NCBI GenBank assembly: GCA_965215765.1
Contig: OZ244118.1
Location: 2,933,608-2,997,607, forward strand
From: G965212025 sp965215765
GTDB lineage: Bacteria; Pseudomonadota; Gammaproteobacteria; Poriferisulfidales; Oxydemutatoraceae
Length of the DNA stretch: 64,000 nt
Direction: 5' to 3'
Both the position numbers and the translations under genes were made by a program. The notes beneath the pieces are model-generated. The model was not told the origin of the DNA and did not search any database. It worked only from the letters and a program-made list of their open reading frames with translations. The stretch's first letter is position 1, and each line of letters begins with the position of its first letter. Shown here one piece after another: positions 45,137 to 53,753 of this stretch.

Positions 45137-45853
45137 TTACGACTCAACGCCAAGCAGGCTAATCACGATTTTCCCGCCCAGCCGTGGTTCTGATTCAACG
45201 GTCTCGGTATGCACCAGCTTCACCAGCCCTACCCCCTTTGCATACCACTCGTCAGTCACGAAAGTGCCTTCTGACCGGGTCAAGCCCAAATCTCGGGGAA
45301 CCATGGAATTCGCCCTGCCGCGCACGTGCAGGCAATGAGTAAAAGTCTGCATCGGGGTTTGCACGGTCTCGTCCATGCCAACATAGACCCACAATGTTCT
45401 TAACTGCAGACGGTTCGTCAAAATAATGCTCCCCAGCGGGTAGGAACGCTTGATGATGATGGGGCTCGATACATACTGCCAAAAGGTGTCGGCGTCGATC
45501 GGGAAGCGAAGAATAAAGCGATTCAGGACGTCTGGTCGGGGGGCGGTTTCAACAATGCTTTGACTGGCTATGCGGGCAATGCCATCCGCAGTTTCCTGGA
45601 AGTAATAGCGATTGCCTGAACTGGTTCTCTTGACCTGCAACCATCTCTCGCCAATTTTTTTTGGCGGCAAGTTTTCCACCTCATGAACGAAACGCTCTGT
45701 TTTGCCGGAGTTCAGATGTTGCACGACTTCATAGCGCCACACCTTGCCTTCCTGGAGCGGGAACCAGCTTTCCTTCTGCTCTGGCGGGTTGCTGCAGTTG
45801 ACGAGCAGCAGAACAATCAAAAGCGGAAAAACCTTCTGGAACATGCGTCCCAT
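45137..45853 (-). CDS. Putative lipoprotein, last gene of the proton-channel operon
   Basis: About 238 residues. A basic start and hydrophobic stretch (VFPLLIVLLLVNC) with cysteine at the end form a likely lipoprotein signal, though asparagine before the cysteine is unusual. The mature part is a beta-rich domain (WFPLQEGKVWRYEV, then CLHVRGRANSMVPRDLGL) resembling no family I can name; the GKVWRYEV beginning recurs in secreted proteins of unknown function. It starts 7 bp after the preceding gene stops. Confidence 0.7.
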   Translation of the reverse strand: MGRMFQKVFPLLIVLLLVNCSNPPEQKESWFPLQEGKVWRYEVVQHLNSGKTERFVHEVENLPPKKIGERWLQVKRTSSGNRYYFQETADGIARIASQSIVETAPRPDVLNRFILRFPIDADTFWQYVSSPIIIKRSYPLGSIILTNRLQLRTLWVYVGMDETVQTPMQTFTHCLHVRGRANSMVPRDLGLTRSEGTFVTDEWYAKGVGLVKLVHTETVESEPRLGGKIVISLLGVES

Positions 45854-45860
45854 ACGGCTA

Positions 45861-46415
45861 CTACTTCCCGGGGAGTTCCGGTGAGGGAACATCGTAGACT
45901 TTGATTTGTATTTCATCGCTCGTAAAAAGCTCAAGTGCCTCGCCTCTGGCGGCTACTTTTTGCGCCTCTCCAATCTGCGGAAGCCCCTGCTGGATCCGAT
46001 CCAGGGCAGCGGAAATAATTTTGTGCGTTTTCAGAGAATAAGGCACTTCATACGCCCGGGGCATGCTCCCTGGCTCACTCCCCTCCAGCGACAGCACCCA
46101 GAGAAAAATCTTTCCGGCCTCGTCTTGTCCCAAGGGATTGGCCTTGCTGTCCCGCTCTTCCTCGTCCAGCGTCTGTTTCGGAGGCTCCAGAACCAAGGCG
46201 CTGATAATCTGAAAACGAGCAGGAAGATTTTCGGACTTGTTCGGCCAGCCCAACAGGTCGTGCAAGGAAGTGTAGGCAACAAAAAACAGGGCACCCGCCA
46301 AAGCAACAGATGTCAGTTTCAACCAGAATGGCCACGGCGAGCGGAAACATAAATTCAGCACAAGGGCGACAAGAAAGGCGTACGCCACTCCCAAGCCGAT
46401 AAGCGCGGTGGTCAT
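45861..46415 (-). CDS. Two-helix membrane protein of unknown function
   Basis: 184 residues: two N-terminal membrane helices (ALIGLGVAYAFLVALVLNLC and LTSVALAGALFFVAYTSLHDL), then a soluble region with conserved-looking IFLWVLSLEG and PRAYEVPYSLKTHKII segments and an acidic end. Its ATG overlaps the stop of the ExbD-like gene by 4 bp, so it is part of the same operon. Family not recognised. The close coupling suggests a structural partner of the channel complex. Confidence 0.75.
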   Translation of the reverse strand: MTTALIGLGVAYAFLVALVLNLCFRSPWPFWLKLTSVALAGALFFVAYTSLHDLLGWPNKSENLPARFQIISALVLEPPKQTLDEEERDSKANPLGQDEAGKIFLWVLSLEGSEPGSMPRAYEVPYSLKTHKIISAALDRIQQGLPQIGEAQKVAARGEALELFTSDEIQIKVYDVPSPELPGK

Positions 46416-47023
46416 CTGGACTCCACCTGTACCAGTTTTTTCGCCAAACTGGTGTTCACTGAACCGATCGTTCCATCTTCTCTGATTCGAAAGCGCACCG
46501 CTGTGCGCTCATCCCCCACTTGTGGCATGGCAACGTTGCCATAGTAAATAATTTCCAGCTTTGGATTGACTTTCACAACCCGAACCTTCGCTGTTACCGG
46601 TTCTCCGCTTTCTGACTGGTAATAGTGCAAGTTGACCACGTATTCACCCGGCACCACTTTTCGAATCGTAACAACTTCCTGATTCAGAGGGTTCGTAATT
46701 TCTTGCCCGTCCACCAGGATGATGTCGTTAGCTATCCCCCGGTCATCACGGTCGAGGTGCATAAACCCTTGCGACATGGAACGGAACCAGACGACGCGTC
46801 CCTGTGGGTCTTCAACCCAAGTGTCAATATCGTCCCCGCTGAAGTCGGCCCACTTTACGGTGATGATGTATTCCGCCTTGGGGTCAATAATTCCGCTTTT
46901 GGCTGGCGGGTTGAGAAACATGATCGCCACGAGGAACAGGAAAGTGAATGCCAGCAAGGCGTTGAAGAGCAGGTCTGTAAACGGGTCTATATCGATATTG
47001 CGTGCTTTCCTGCCAAATGCCAC
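46412..47023 (-). CDS. ExbD/TolR-like protein with an unusual periplasmic domain
   Basis: 203 residues. The N-terminus NIDIDPFTDLLFNALLAFTF aligns with the ExbD/TolR helix and keeps the aspartate (D17) needed for proton flow. The periplasmic part is not the short ExbD domain: it contains VKWADFSGDDIDTWVEDPQG and VVPGEYVVNLHYYQ, resembling DUF2135/YfaP-like beta-sandwich domains that start with a DxDTW/DLHV strand. It follows the ExbB-like gene after 18 bp and overlaps the next gene. The fusion is inferred from motifs only. Confidence 0.72.
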   Translation of the reverse strand: MAFGRKARNIDIDPFTDLLFNALLAFTFLFLVAIMFLNPPAKSGIIDPKAEYIITVKWADFSGDDIDTWVEDPQGRVVWFRSMSQGFMHLDRDDRGIANDIILVDGQEITNPLNQEVVTIRKVVPGEYVVNLHYYQSESGEPVTAKVRVVKVNPKLEIIYYGNVAMPQVGDERTAVRFRIREDGTIGSVNTSLAKKLVQVESR

Positions 47024-47041
47024 CTGAGTCTCCTCCTTCTT

Positions 47042-47788
47042 TCAGTCTGTATGACTGCTGAAACGCATTTGCGCAAAGTGTGCTGCGCTGGCAAGTAATT
47101 GATCCGCTGTCCGGTCAAGCATCAGATATTGCATGCCAAGCACCATGCTGCCGAGCAAACCCAGAAGCGTGGTATTTAACGCCACGCCAATCCCGACCGC
47201 CATCTTCGTCAACACCTGCTGCATTTGCGACAGTTGCAAAGAAGAAATGTCGGAAACCGAAGCCAACATCAGGATGAACCCCACCACCGTGCCCAACAAT
47301 CCCAATTTGATCAGCATGCCAGTCAAAAACCACCCTGCCTCATGCTGACCCCTGATTTTGTCCGCCAGTATTTCATCCAGGCGGCTGCCTGAATTTTCCC
47401 GTGACTGAGACTGTGTGAGAAGGTCGCGAAAGTAGTCGGAGACTGGCGAGCTTTTGACCGGGGCTCCCTGGCAATAAAAGTGCCCATCAGCCACGCGCAG
47501 TTTTCCGGCATTCTCAATCAGGCCTGCCAAGCGTTCCTGTTCTTTTGACAGCGCGAATACCCTGAACCCGATATGAATCATGCCGCCCAAAAAGAGCAGA
47601 CCGATGATCAGCGTAATTCTGGTTGGGTCGCGGCGAAAAAACTCGGAGGCAACCCCTTCTGTCACAGGGAGCCAAAGCAGGAAAGCGAGCACCAAAACAA
47701 ATAACAGCCACCGCAAAACCAGCAGCTTTTCCTGTTCCGCTCTTTGCTGTTGGCTGCTGCTGTCCACTGTGTCAGCTTGCGGCAACAA
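47042..47788 (-). CDS. MotA/TolQ/ExbB-type proton channel subunit
   Basis: About 248 residues with four membrane helices: two near the N-terminus and two around residues 150-175 and 190-220 with KLGLLGTVVGFILML and VGIGVALNTTLLGLLGSMV, the hallmark of the MotA/TolQ/ExbB channel family. No ATG is available at the N-terminus; TTG 47788 (or a GTG 21 bases later) is used. First gene of a four-gene operon (channel, ExbD-like, membrane protein, lipoprotein) expected to couple proton flow to work at the envelope. Confidence 0.82.
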   Translation of the reverse strand: MLPQADTVDSSSQQQRAEQEKLLVLRWLLFVLVLAFLLWLPVTEGVASEFFRRDPTRITLIIGLLFLGGMIHIGFRVFALSKEQERLAGLIENAGKLRVADGHFYCQGAPVKSSPVSDYFRDLLTQSQSRENSGSRLDEILADKIRGQHEAGWFLTGMLIKLGLLGTVVGFILMLASVSDISSLQLSQMQQVLTKMAVGIGVALNTTLLGLLGSMVLGMQYLMLDRTADQLLASAAHFAQMRFSSHTD

Positions 47789-47871
47789 AATGAACGGTAA
47801 GCATTTTTCGAGGCATTGGCCGACACCCAGTCTGTTTTGCGAGGATGAACGTCAGCAAAGTGATCAGCCGC

Positions 47872-49206
47872 CTAATTTCCTGCGATCATCATTTCATTCA
47901 CCAGGACAGAGCCGCTCCTGATATTCGCACGCTCGTCGACGTCGGCTCCCACTGCGCTGATGCCGGCAAACATGTTTTTCAGATTGCCCGCAATCGTGAT
48001 CTCCTGCACCGGGTACGCAATCTCTCCCTTCTCCACCCAAAAGCCCGAAACCCCGCGTGAATAGTCGCCGGTCAGGATGTTGGCTCCTTGACCGATCAGT
48101 TCGGTCACGAGCAAGCCCGTGCCCATGGCCTTCATCATGTCTTCGCAATCCCCGGATCCCGGCTGCAAAATCAGGTTGTGTATGCCACCAGCGTTACCGG
48201 TCGTACACATTCCCAGCTTGCGCGCTGAGTAACTGCCTAAAAAGTATCCTTCCAGTTTTCCGGAATCAACAATGGTGCGCGTTTGGGTCGCGACACCGTC
48301 GGCGTCAAAAGGGGCACTGCCTATGGCTCCGGGAAGTAATGGCTCTTCTCGTACATGCACGAGATCGGAAAATATTTTTTTGCCAAGCGTGTCGAGCAAA
48401 AATGAAGCCTTGCGGTACAGGGAGCCTCCGCTTACAGCAGACGCGAAGTGTGACAGCAGGCTTCGTGCAGTCTCGGGAGCGAACAAAATCGAAGCTTTGC
48501 AGGTCTTCAGTTTTCTGGCTCCCAGTCTTCTCAGCGCTCGTTCCGAGGCGCGCTTGCCAACCTCTTCCGGCAACATCAGTTGCCCCGGATGGCGATTGAC
48601 CGTGTACCAGTAATCACGCTGCAAACCGTTGCCATCCCCGGCAATGACCACGCAACTGTTCGTGTGGCTGGTCCCGGCGTATGTGTGCGCTATGCCATGC
48701 GTGTTGGCATAGCAAACCATGGAACGTGAAGTGTCTACGGACGCGCCTTCCGAATTGACAATACGCGGATTGGAACGTGCGGCGTCTTCGCATGTCACCG
48801 CCAGGCTGATGGCATCCCGGGGGTCAAGATCCCAAGGGTGATCAAGGTCAAGATCCACACAGTCCCGAGCCAGCATGTCGGCATCTGCCAGCCCGGCGTA
48901 AGCGTCCGAAGCAGTGTATTTCGCTATTTGGCAGGCTCGGCTGGTGATTTCCTGCAATTCATCGATGGCGAGAGACGCAGTGGACGCACTCCCTTTCTGT
49001 TTCCCGAAATAAACCGTTACCGTGAAACTGTGGTCGCTGCCGTGTTCAATTTTATCGACCTCTCCGAGGCGGACATTGACCGAAAGACCCGTGCCGACCG
49101 AAGCGGCAGTTTCAGCACTGGTGGCTCCCAGTTTCCCGGCCTGCTCAAGCGCGCCGACAGCAGCGTCCTCCAGCTCCTGTTTAAGAGATTCGCGAAGCGG
49201 GGTCAT
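47872..49206 (-). CDS. pmbA: Metalloprotease-related protein PmbA (TldE)
   Basis: A 444-residue TldD/PmbA-family protein, the subunit lacking the HExxxH motif, as expected for PmbA/TldE. Blocks seen: VTVYFGKQKGSASTA, VNRHPGQLMLPEEVGKRASE, GAIGSAPFDADGVATQTRTI and the end ILTGDYSRGVSGFWVEKGEI. With TldD it forms a protease that matures or degrades small peptides. Same strand as tldD, 58 bp downstream. Confidence 0.94.
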   Translation of the reverse strand: MTPLRESLKQELEDAAVGALEQAGKLGATSAETAASVGTGLSVNVRLGEVDKIEHGSDHSFTVTVYFGKQKGSASTASLAIDELQEITSRACQIAKYTASDAYAGLADADMLARDCVDLDLDHPWDLDPRDAISLAVTCEDAARSNPRIVNSEGASVDTSRSMVCYANTHGIAHTYAGTSHTNSCVVIAGDGNGLQRDYWYTVNRHPGQLMLPEEVGKRASERALRRLGARKLKTCKASILFAPETARSLLSHFASAVSGGSLYRKASFLLDTLGKKIFSDLVHVREEPLLPGAIGSAPFDADGVATQTRTIVDSGKLEGYFLGSYSARKLGMCTTGNAGGIHNLILQPGSGDCEDMMKAMGTGLLVTELIGQGANILTGDYSRGVSGFWVEKGEIAYPVQEITIAGNLKNMFAGISAVGADVDERANIRSGSVLVNEMMIAGN

Positions 49207-49264
49207 CTGATAAGCGGGGGGCTTTCAGCGCCTGGTTGGCAGCCAGAGAGTGCTGCCTGGCGAT

Positions 49265-50710
49265 TCAGGCATTGGTTCCCCCAACAGTAAGCCCGTTGAT
49301 TTTGATCGTTGGCTGGCCAACTCCGACCGGCACCAACTGCCCTTCTTTGCCGCACGTTCCAACCCCTTCGTCAAGTTTCAGATCGTTGGCGACCATGGTG
49401 ACCCGGGTCAGCACATCAGGCCCATTCCCGATCAGAGTCGCGTTCTTGATGGGATTGCCCAGTTTTCCATTCTCGATGCGATACGCTTCGGAAGCGGAAA
49501 AGACAAACTTTCCGGACGTAATGTCTACTTGTCCACCGCCGAAGTTGGCTGCGTACACGCCTTTTTTGACTGAGGCGATGACTTCCTCAGGAGCACAGTT
49601 TCCAGGCAACATGTAGGTATTCGTCATCCTGGGCATCGGCGAATGGGCATAAGACTCTCTTCTGCCATTGCCGGTAAGGGGAACGCCCATCAAAGATGCG
49701 TTCATGCGATCCTGCATATAACACTGTAATTTGCCGTCCTCAATAAGAGTCGTACATTGGGTAGGCGTTCCCTCGTCGTCAATGTTCAAAGAGCCTCGAC
49801 GTCCCTTGAGCGTCCCGTCATCAACAACGCTTACGCCTCGACTCGCCACGGTTTCGCCGATGCGTCCGGAAAAGGCCGACGTTCCTTTGCGATTGAAGTC
49901 CCCCTCCAGACCATGACCGATCGCCTCATGCAAAAGAATACCCGGCCAACCAGGGCCAAGCACCACTACCATTTCTCCAGCCGGAGCGGCTTCCGCTTCC
50001 AGGTTGACCAGCGCCTGACGTACTGCCTCCTTGGCAAGTCTGCTGGCTTCGTTTTTGACAATGAACTCCCGAAAACCATAGCGACCACCCGAACCTGCCA
50101 CGCCTTGCTCCCGCCGCTCCCCCTGCGTCACGATCACGGAGACGTTGAAGCGAACCAAGGGGCGAATATCCGCAGAAATAGAACCGTCCTGCGTCACAAC
50201 CAACACCGTTTCATGAAAACCCGACAAAGAAGTCATGACCTCGGTCACACGCGTATCAGCTTGACGAGCCACGCGGTCTACCTCGTAAAGCAAGTCGAGC
50301 TTCTCCTTCGCGGCCAGATCGGCACCCGGATCCTTCACGTCATAAAGTGAAGGGCTTTGATACCGGGGCGCGATTTGTACGGCTTGGGTTTCCCCCGCTT
50401 TGGCAATGGCACGTGCCGTTTTACTCGCGTCAAACAAAGCCGGGGGAACGATTTCATTGCTGTACGCAAAGCCGGCGCGGTCGCCGCTTATCGCGCGAAT
50501 ACCCAAGCCTTGGTCGACATGAAACCCCGCTTCCTTGACGATGCCGTCTTCCAATGCCCACGTTTCCTGGTATGACTTTTGAAAATACAGATCTCCACCT
50601 CCCACGCCAGGCCCAAGTAACAGTGACAGGGCTCTGTCAACATGAGATTGCTCCACCCCTTGGGAGGCCAGCAAGGTCTCCCGGGCATTTTCCAACGTTT
50701 TTTCGCTCAT
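49265..50710 (-). CDS. tldD: Metalloprotease TldD
   Basis: A 481-residue protein with the zinc motif HEAIGHGLEGDF near residue 263, GTPTQCTTLIEDGKL, and GYAHSPMPRMTN-like RESYAHSPMPRMTNTYM, all typical of TldD. It is the catalytic subunit of the TldD/TldE protease in the cytoplasm. It is encoded 14 bp after the amidase gene, an arrangement (nitrilase-like gene, then tldD) common in gammaproteobacteria, where pmbA also lies nearby. Confidence 0.96.
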   Translation of the reverse strand: MSEKTLENARETLLASQGVEQSHVDRALSLLLGPGVGGGDLYFQKSYQETWALEDGIVKEAGFHVDQGLGIRAISGDRAGFAYSNEIVPPALFDASKTARAIAKAGETQAVQIAPRYQSPSLYDVKDPGADLAAKEKLDLLYEVDRVARQADTRVTEVMTSLSGFHETVLVVTQDGSISADIRPLVRFNVSVIVTQGERREQGVAGSGGRYGFREFIVKNEASRLAKEAVRQALVNLEAEAAPAGEMVVVLGPGWPGILLHEAIGHGLEGDFNRKGTSAFSGRIGETVASRGVSVVDDGTLKGRRGSLNIDDEGTPTQCTTLIEDGKLQCYMQDRMNASLMGVPLTGNGRRESYAHSPMPRMTNTYMLPGNCAPEEVIASVKKGVYAANFGGGQVDITSGKFVFSASEAYRIENGKLGNPIKNATLIGNGPDVLTRVTMVANDLKLDEGVGTCGKEGQLVPVGVGQPTIKINGLTVGGTNA

Positions 50711-50724
50711 GACCTCATGCTCCT

Positions 50725-51531
50725 TTAAAGTACGCGGTGGCTCAGGCAGGGAAACTGCGTGCGCAGCCGCTCCTGAAGCTGCCGCTCCAGGTTGGCAACG
50801 ACGACGCCCGTTTCGGTCTCACGCTGAGCCAGGATGTTGCCCCAAGGGTCAACAATCATGGAATGCCCCCACGTTTTGCGGCCGCCAGGCAGCTCGCCAG
50901 TTTGCGCGGCGGCAATAAAAAAGACCTGGTTTTCAATGGCACGGGCACGAACCAGACATTCCCAATGCGCTCTTCCGGTCTCGGCAGTGAAGGCAGACGG
51001 CAGCACCACGACATGCGCACCCGCTGAGGCCATTGCGCGAAACTGTTCAGGGAAGCGGAGGTCATAGCAAACCGCCACGCCCAGTTTGCCCATAGGCGTG
51101 TCCAGCACCAGAGGCTCATGCCCCGCCTTGTAAACAGCTGATTCAGTGTATCTTTCACTGCTGCCTTCAATGTAGACATCGAAGAGATGGATCTTGTGAT
51201 ACACGCCGGCACAGCTTCCATCAGAGGCGTAGACCGGGCAAGCCGCCCAGACTTTGTTGTGCGTGTCGCTCGCCATGAGTACCGTGCCACCGACAACCCA
51301 GACTTGATTGCTGCGGGCGCAATCACTCAGAAAATCTTGAATCGGCCCCTTCCCCAGCTCTTCCGTATATTCCAGTTGTTGAAAGGGATCGCTCCCCACG
51401 AAAGCAAAATTTTCGGGCAGCACGACCAGCCCGGCACCGAGTTTTCCGGCTTCCCTTATGGCGTGCCCGGCGTTCTGGAGATTTTCGCTGAGCGAATCTC
51501 CGGTACACATTTGCACTGCTGATACTTTCAT
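50725..51531 (-). CDS. Nitrilase-superfamily carbon-nitrogen hydrolase (Nit/omega-amidase type)
   Basis: A 268-residue enzyme with the full catalytic set: glutamate in VVLPENFAF (E40), lysine in YHKIHLFDVY (K113) and cysteine in VAVCYDLRFPE (C155). The LHLFDV-like block is characteristic of the Nit branch, whose members clean up deaminated glutathione or act as omega-amidases. The true start is ATG 51531 (MKVSAVQ); an open frame runs 73 codons further upstream without similarity. It is divergent from ilvD (96 bp). Confidence 0.92.
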   Translation of the reverse strand: MKVSAVQMCTGDSLSENLQNAGHAIREAGKLGAGLVVLPENFAFVGSDPFQQLEYTEELGKGPIQDFLSDCARSNQVWVVGGTVLMASDTHNKVWAACPVYASDGSCAGVYHKIHLFDVYIEGSSERYTESAVYKAGHEPLVLDTPMGKLGVAVCYDLRFPEQFRAMASAGAHVVVLPSAFTAETGRAHWECLVRARAIENQVFFIAAAQTGELPGGRKTWGHSMIVDPWGNILAQRETETGVVVANLERQLQERLRTQFPCLSHRVL

Positions 51532-51627
51532 TTGAACTCTTTTTTCACCTCGTCCGGCTGGCATTATAATCACCTCGCTCGTTGCCGTTCGGGGTAACGA
51601 CCACAACTTGAGGCAACCGCCACAATA

Positions 51628-53310
51628 ATGGAAAAAGACAAGAAAACAAGACAGCACTCGTCCGTCGTGGTCGACGGCGTCACACGTGCGCCAAGTCGCG
51701 CCATGCTGCGCGCCGTAGGCTTTAGCGAGAGCGATTTCAAAAAGCCGCAAATTGGCATCGCTTCAACCTGGAGCGAAGTCACACCCTGCAATATCCACAT
51801 CAATGAGCTGGCAAGCCACGTCGCCCAAGGGGTGAACAAAGCGCGCGGCAAGGCAGTGACTTTCAACACAATCACGGTCTCTGACGGCATATCAATGGGC
51901 TCGGAAGGCATGAAATATTCCCTGGTTTCGCGCGAAGTGATTGCCGACTCCATTGAAACAGTGACTTGCTGTGAAGGCTTTGACGGGCTCGTGGCAGTCG
52001 GTGGCTGCGATAAAAACATGCCTGGCTGCCTCATGGCGATGGCGCGCCTGAACCGCCCAGCCGTGTTTGTCTACGGTGGAACCATATTGCCCGGAGAGCA
52101 TCGCGGCAAAAAAATAGACATTGTTTCTGTGTTTGAAGCCGTGGGCGCCCTCGCAAAAAAAGAAATAGGAAAAAAAGAATTCCTGGAAATTGAGCAACGC
52201 GCCATCCCCGGACCCGGTTCGTGTGGCGGCATGTACACGGCAAACACCATGGCTTCTGCCATAGAGGCCATGGGGATGAGCCTGCCAGGCAGCTCGGCGC
52301 AAAACGCCATTTCCAGCACCAAAGCCCAAGATGCCCTTCAGTCAGGCAAGGCAGTCATGGCATTGGCGAAAAAAGAGATTTTGCCGCGCGACATCATGAC
52401 CCGAAAGGCGATGGCGAACGCGATCACAGTCGTGACAGCTTTGGGCGGCTCAACCAACGCCGTACTCCACTTGATCGCCATTGCCTCCGCAGCCGGTGTG
52501 CGCCTGAGCCTGAAGGACTTCTCGAGAATTGGCAGGCGCGTCCCGGTGCTGGCAGACTTGCGACCAAGTGGCCGCTACATGATGTCTGAACTGGTGGCAG
52601 CAGGCGGCATTTTGCCGCTGATGAAAATGCTGCTGGACAAAGGTCTCTTGCACGGGGATTGCCTGACGGTGACAGGAAAGACCATGGCGGAAAATCTTGC
52701 CGCCGTGAAACCGTATTCGCCCACGCAACAGATCGTGCGCAGTTTTGCCAACCCGATCAAGAAAACGGGGCACTTGGTGATTTTGTACGGGACTCTGGCT
52801 CCGGAAGGAGCGGTGGCAAAAATTACCGGCAAAGAAGGAGAACGCTTCAGCGGCAAGGCGCGGGTTTTTGCTTCCGAGGAAGAGGCGTTGAAACGCATTC
52901 TGGACGACACTGTGAAAAAAGGAGAAGTCATTGTCATTCGTCACGAAGGACCAAAAGGCGGACCTGGCATGCGTGAAATGCTTGCCCCGACCTCTGCAGT
53001 AGTCGGCAAAGGGCTTGGCAAGGATGTGGCGCTGATAACGGATGGACGTTTTTCCGGGGGCAGCCATGGCTTCGTAGTCGGGCATATCGCTCCCGAGGCG
53101 GCGGCGGGCGGACCGTTGGCGATCGTAAAAAATGGTGACACGATCAGCATCGATGCCAAAAAGCGAACAATTGATCTGGATATTCCGGAATCCGAAATGC
53201 ACGAACGCCTGGCAAAATGGAAAGCACCACGGCCACGCTACAAGACTGGAGTGCTTGCCAAGTACGCCCGGCAAGTCAGCTCAGCCTCTCTCGGCGCAGT
53301 AACTAGCTAA
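51628..53310 (+). CDS. ilvD: Dihydroxy-acid dehydratase
   Basis: 560 residues with the IlvD/Edd pattern: TPCNIHINELA, TVSDGISMGSEGMKYSL, GCDKNMPGCLMAMARLN and GSCGGMYTANTMA (the cysteines that bind the iron-sulfur cluster), then TDGRFSGGSHGFVVGHIAPEA near the end. It dehydrates 2,3-dihydroxy acids in isoleucine and valine synthesis. No other branched-chain gene lies nearby. Confidence 0.97.
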   Translation: MEKDKKTRQHSSVVVDGVTRAPSRAMLRAVGFSESDFKKPQIGIASTWSEVTPCNIHINELASHVAQGVNKARGKAVTFNTITVSDGISMGSEGMKYSLVSREVIADSIETVTCCEGFDGLVAVGGCDKNMPGCLMAMARLNRPAVFVYGGTILPGEHRGKKIDIVSVFEAVGALAKKEIGKKEFLEIEQRAIPGPGSCGGMYTANTMASAIEAMGMSLPGSSAQNAISSTKAQDALQSGKAVMALAKKEILPRDIMTRKAMANAITVVTALGGSTNAVLHLIAIASAAGVRLSLKDFSRIGRRVPVLADLRPSGRYMMSELVAAGGILPLMKMLLDKGLLHGDCLTVTGKTMAENLAAVKPYSPTQQIVRSFANPIKKTGHLVILYGTLAPEGAVAKITGKEGERFSGKARVFASEEEALKRILDDTVKKGEVIVIRHEGPKGGPGMREMLAPTSAVVGKGLGKDVALITDGRFSGGSHGFVVGHIAPEAAAGGPLAIVKNGDTISIDAKKRTIDLDIPESEMHERLAKWKAPRPRYKTGVLAKYARQVSSASLGAVTS

Positions 53311-53753
53311 GAGACGAAAGGTCGGACGGGTCGCGCTCAGCTTGAGCTTGTCCAGACTGAGTTAGTCCCGGAGCGCTTCCAGACACAACACAGCGCGGAT
53401 AAGCCAATGCGTTTCGTGCCACTCCGATTCCCGAATGTGGCCAACAAGAGAAGATTGTGTTGTGCCGGAACCATCTTGCCCTTCATCCCCGGATTAGCGA
53501 CCTGCCGTCAAGCGGTTTCAGTGAGACGGACAGCAGACACTGCTTCAACGCAAGGCCTTATATGGTGTTGACTTCCATTTGTTTTTAAGGATAATCACCA
53601 CGAATCAGACGCCACCTGCGGCCTTTCGTGAAGGTTGTGGCTTGTGTGTCAAGTTTTTTTGAGTCGACCACAAAATTTTCCTCAAGTAACACAGGGTTAC
53701 TTGTACGGGACTGACTTGGTGGGAAGGCTCCATTTAGAAAAGGAGTAAGTAGT
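53311..53753. other. Intergenic region ilvD / porin 1
   Basis: 443 bp without a convincing gene. It holds the porin promoter at 53568-53595 and a long leader of about 150 bases before porin 1. Open frames here are short shadows. Confidence 0.6.
53568..53595 (+). promoter_or_regulatory. Strong sigma-70-type promoter candidate for porin 1
   Basis: TTGACT (53568-53573) and GATAAT (53590-53595) with a 16-bp T-rich spacer, each one base from consensus. The transcript would have a leader of about 150 bases ending in AAGGAG (53740-53745), eight bases before the ATG of porin 1. Confidence 0.6.
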
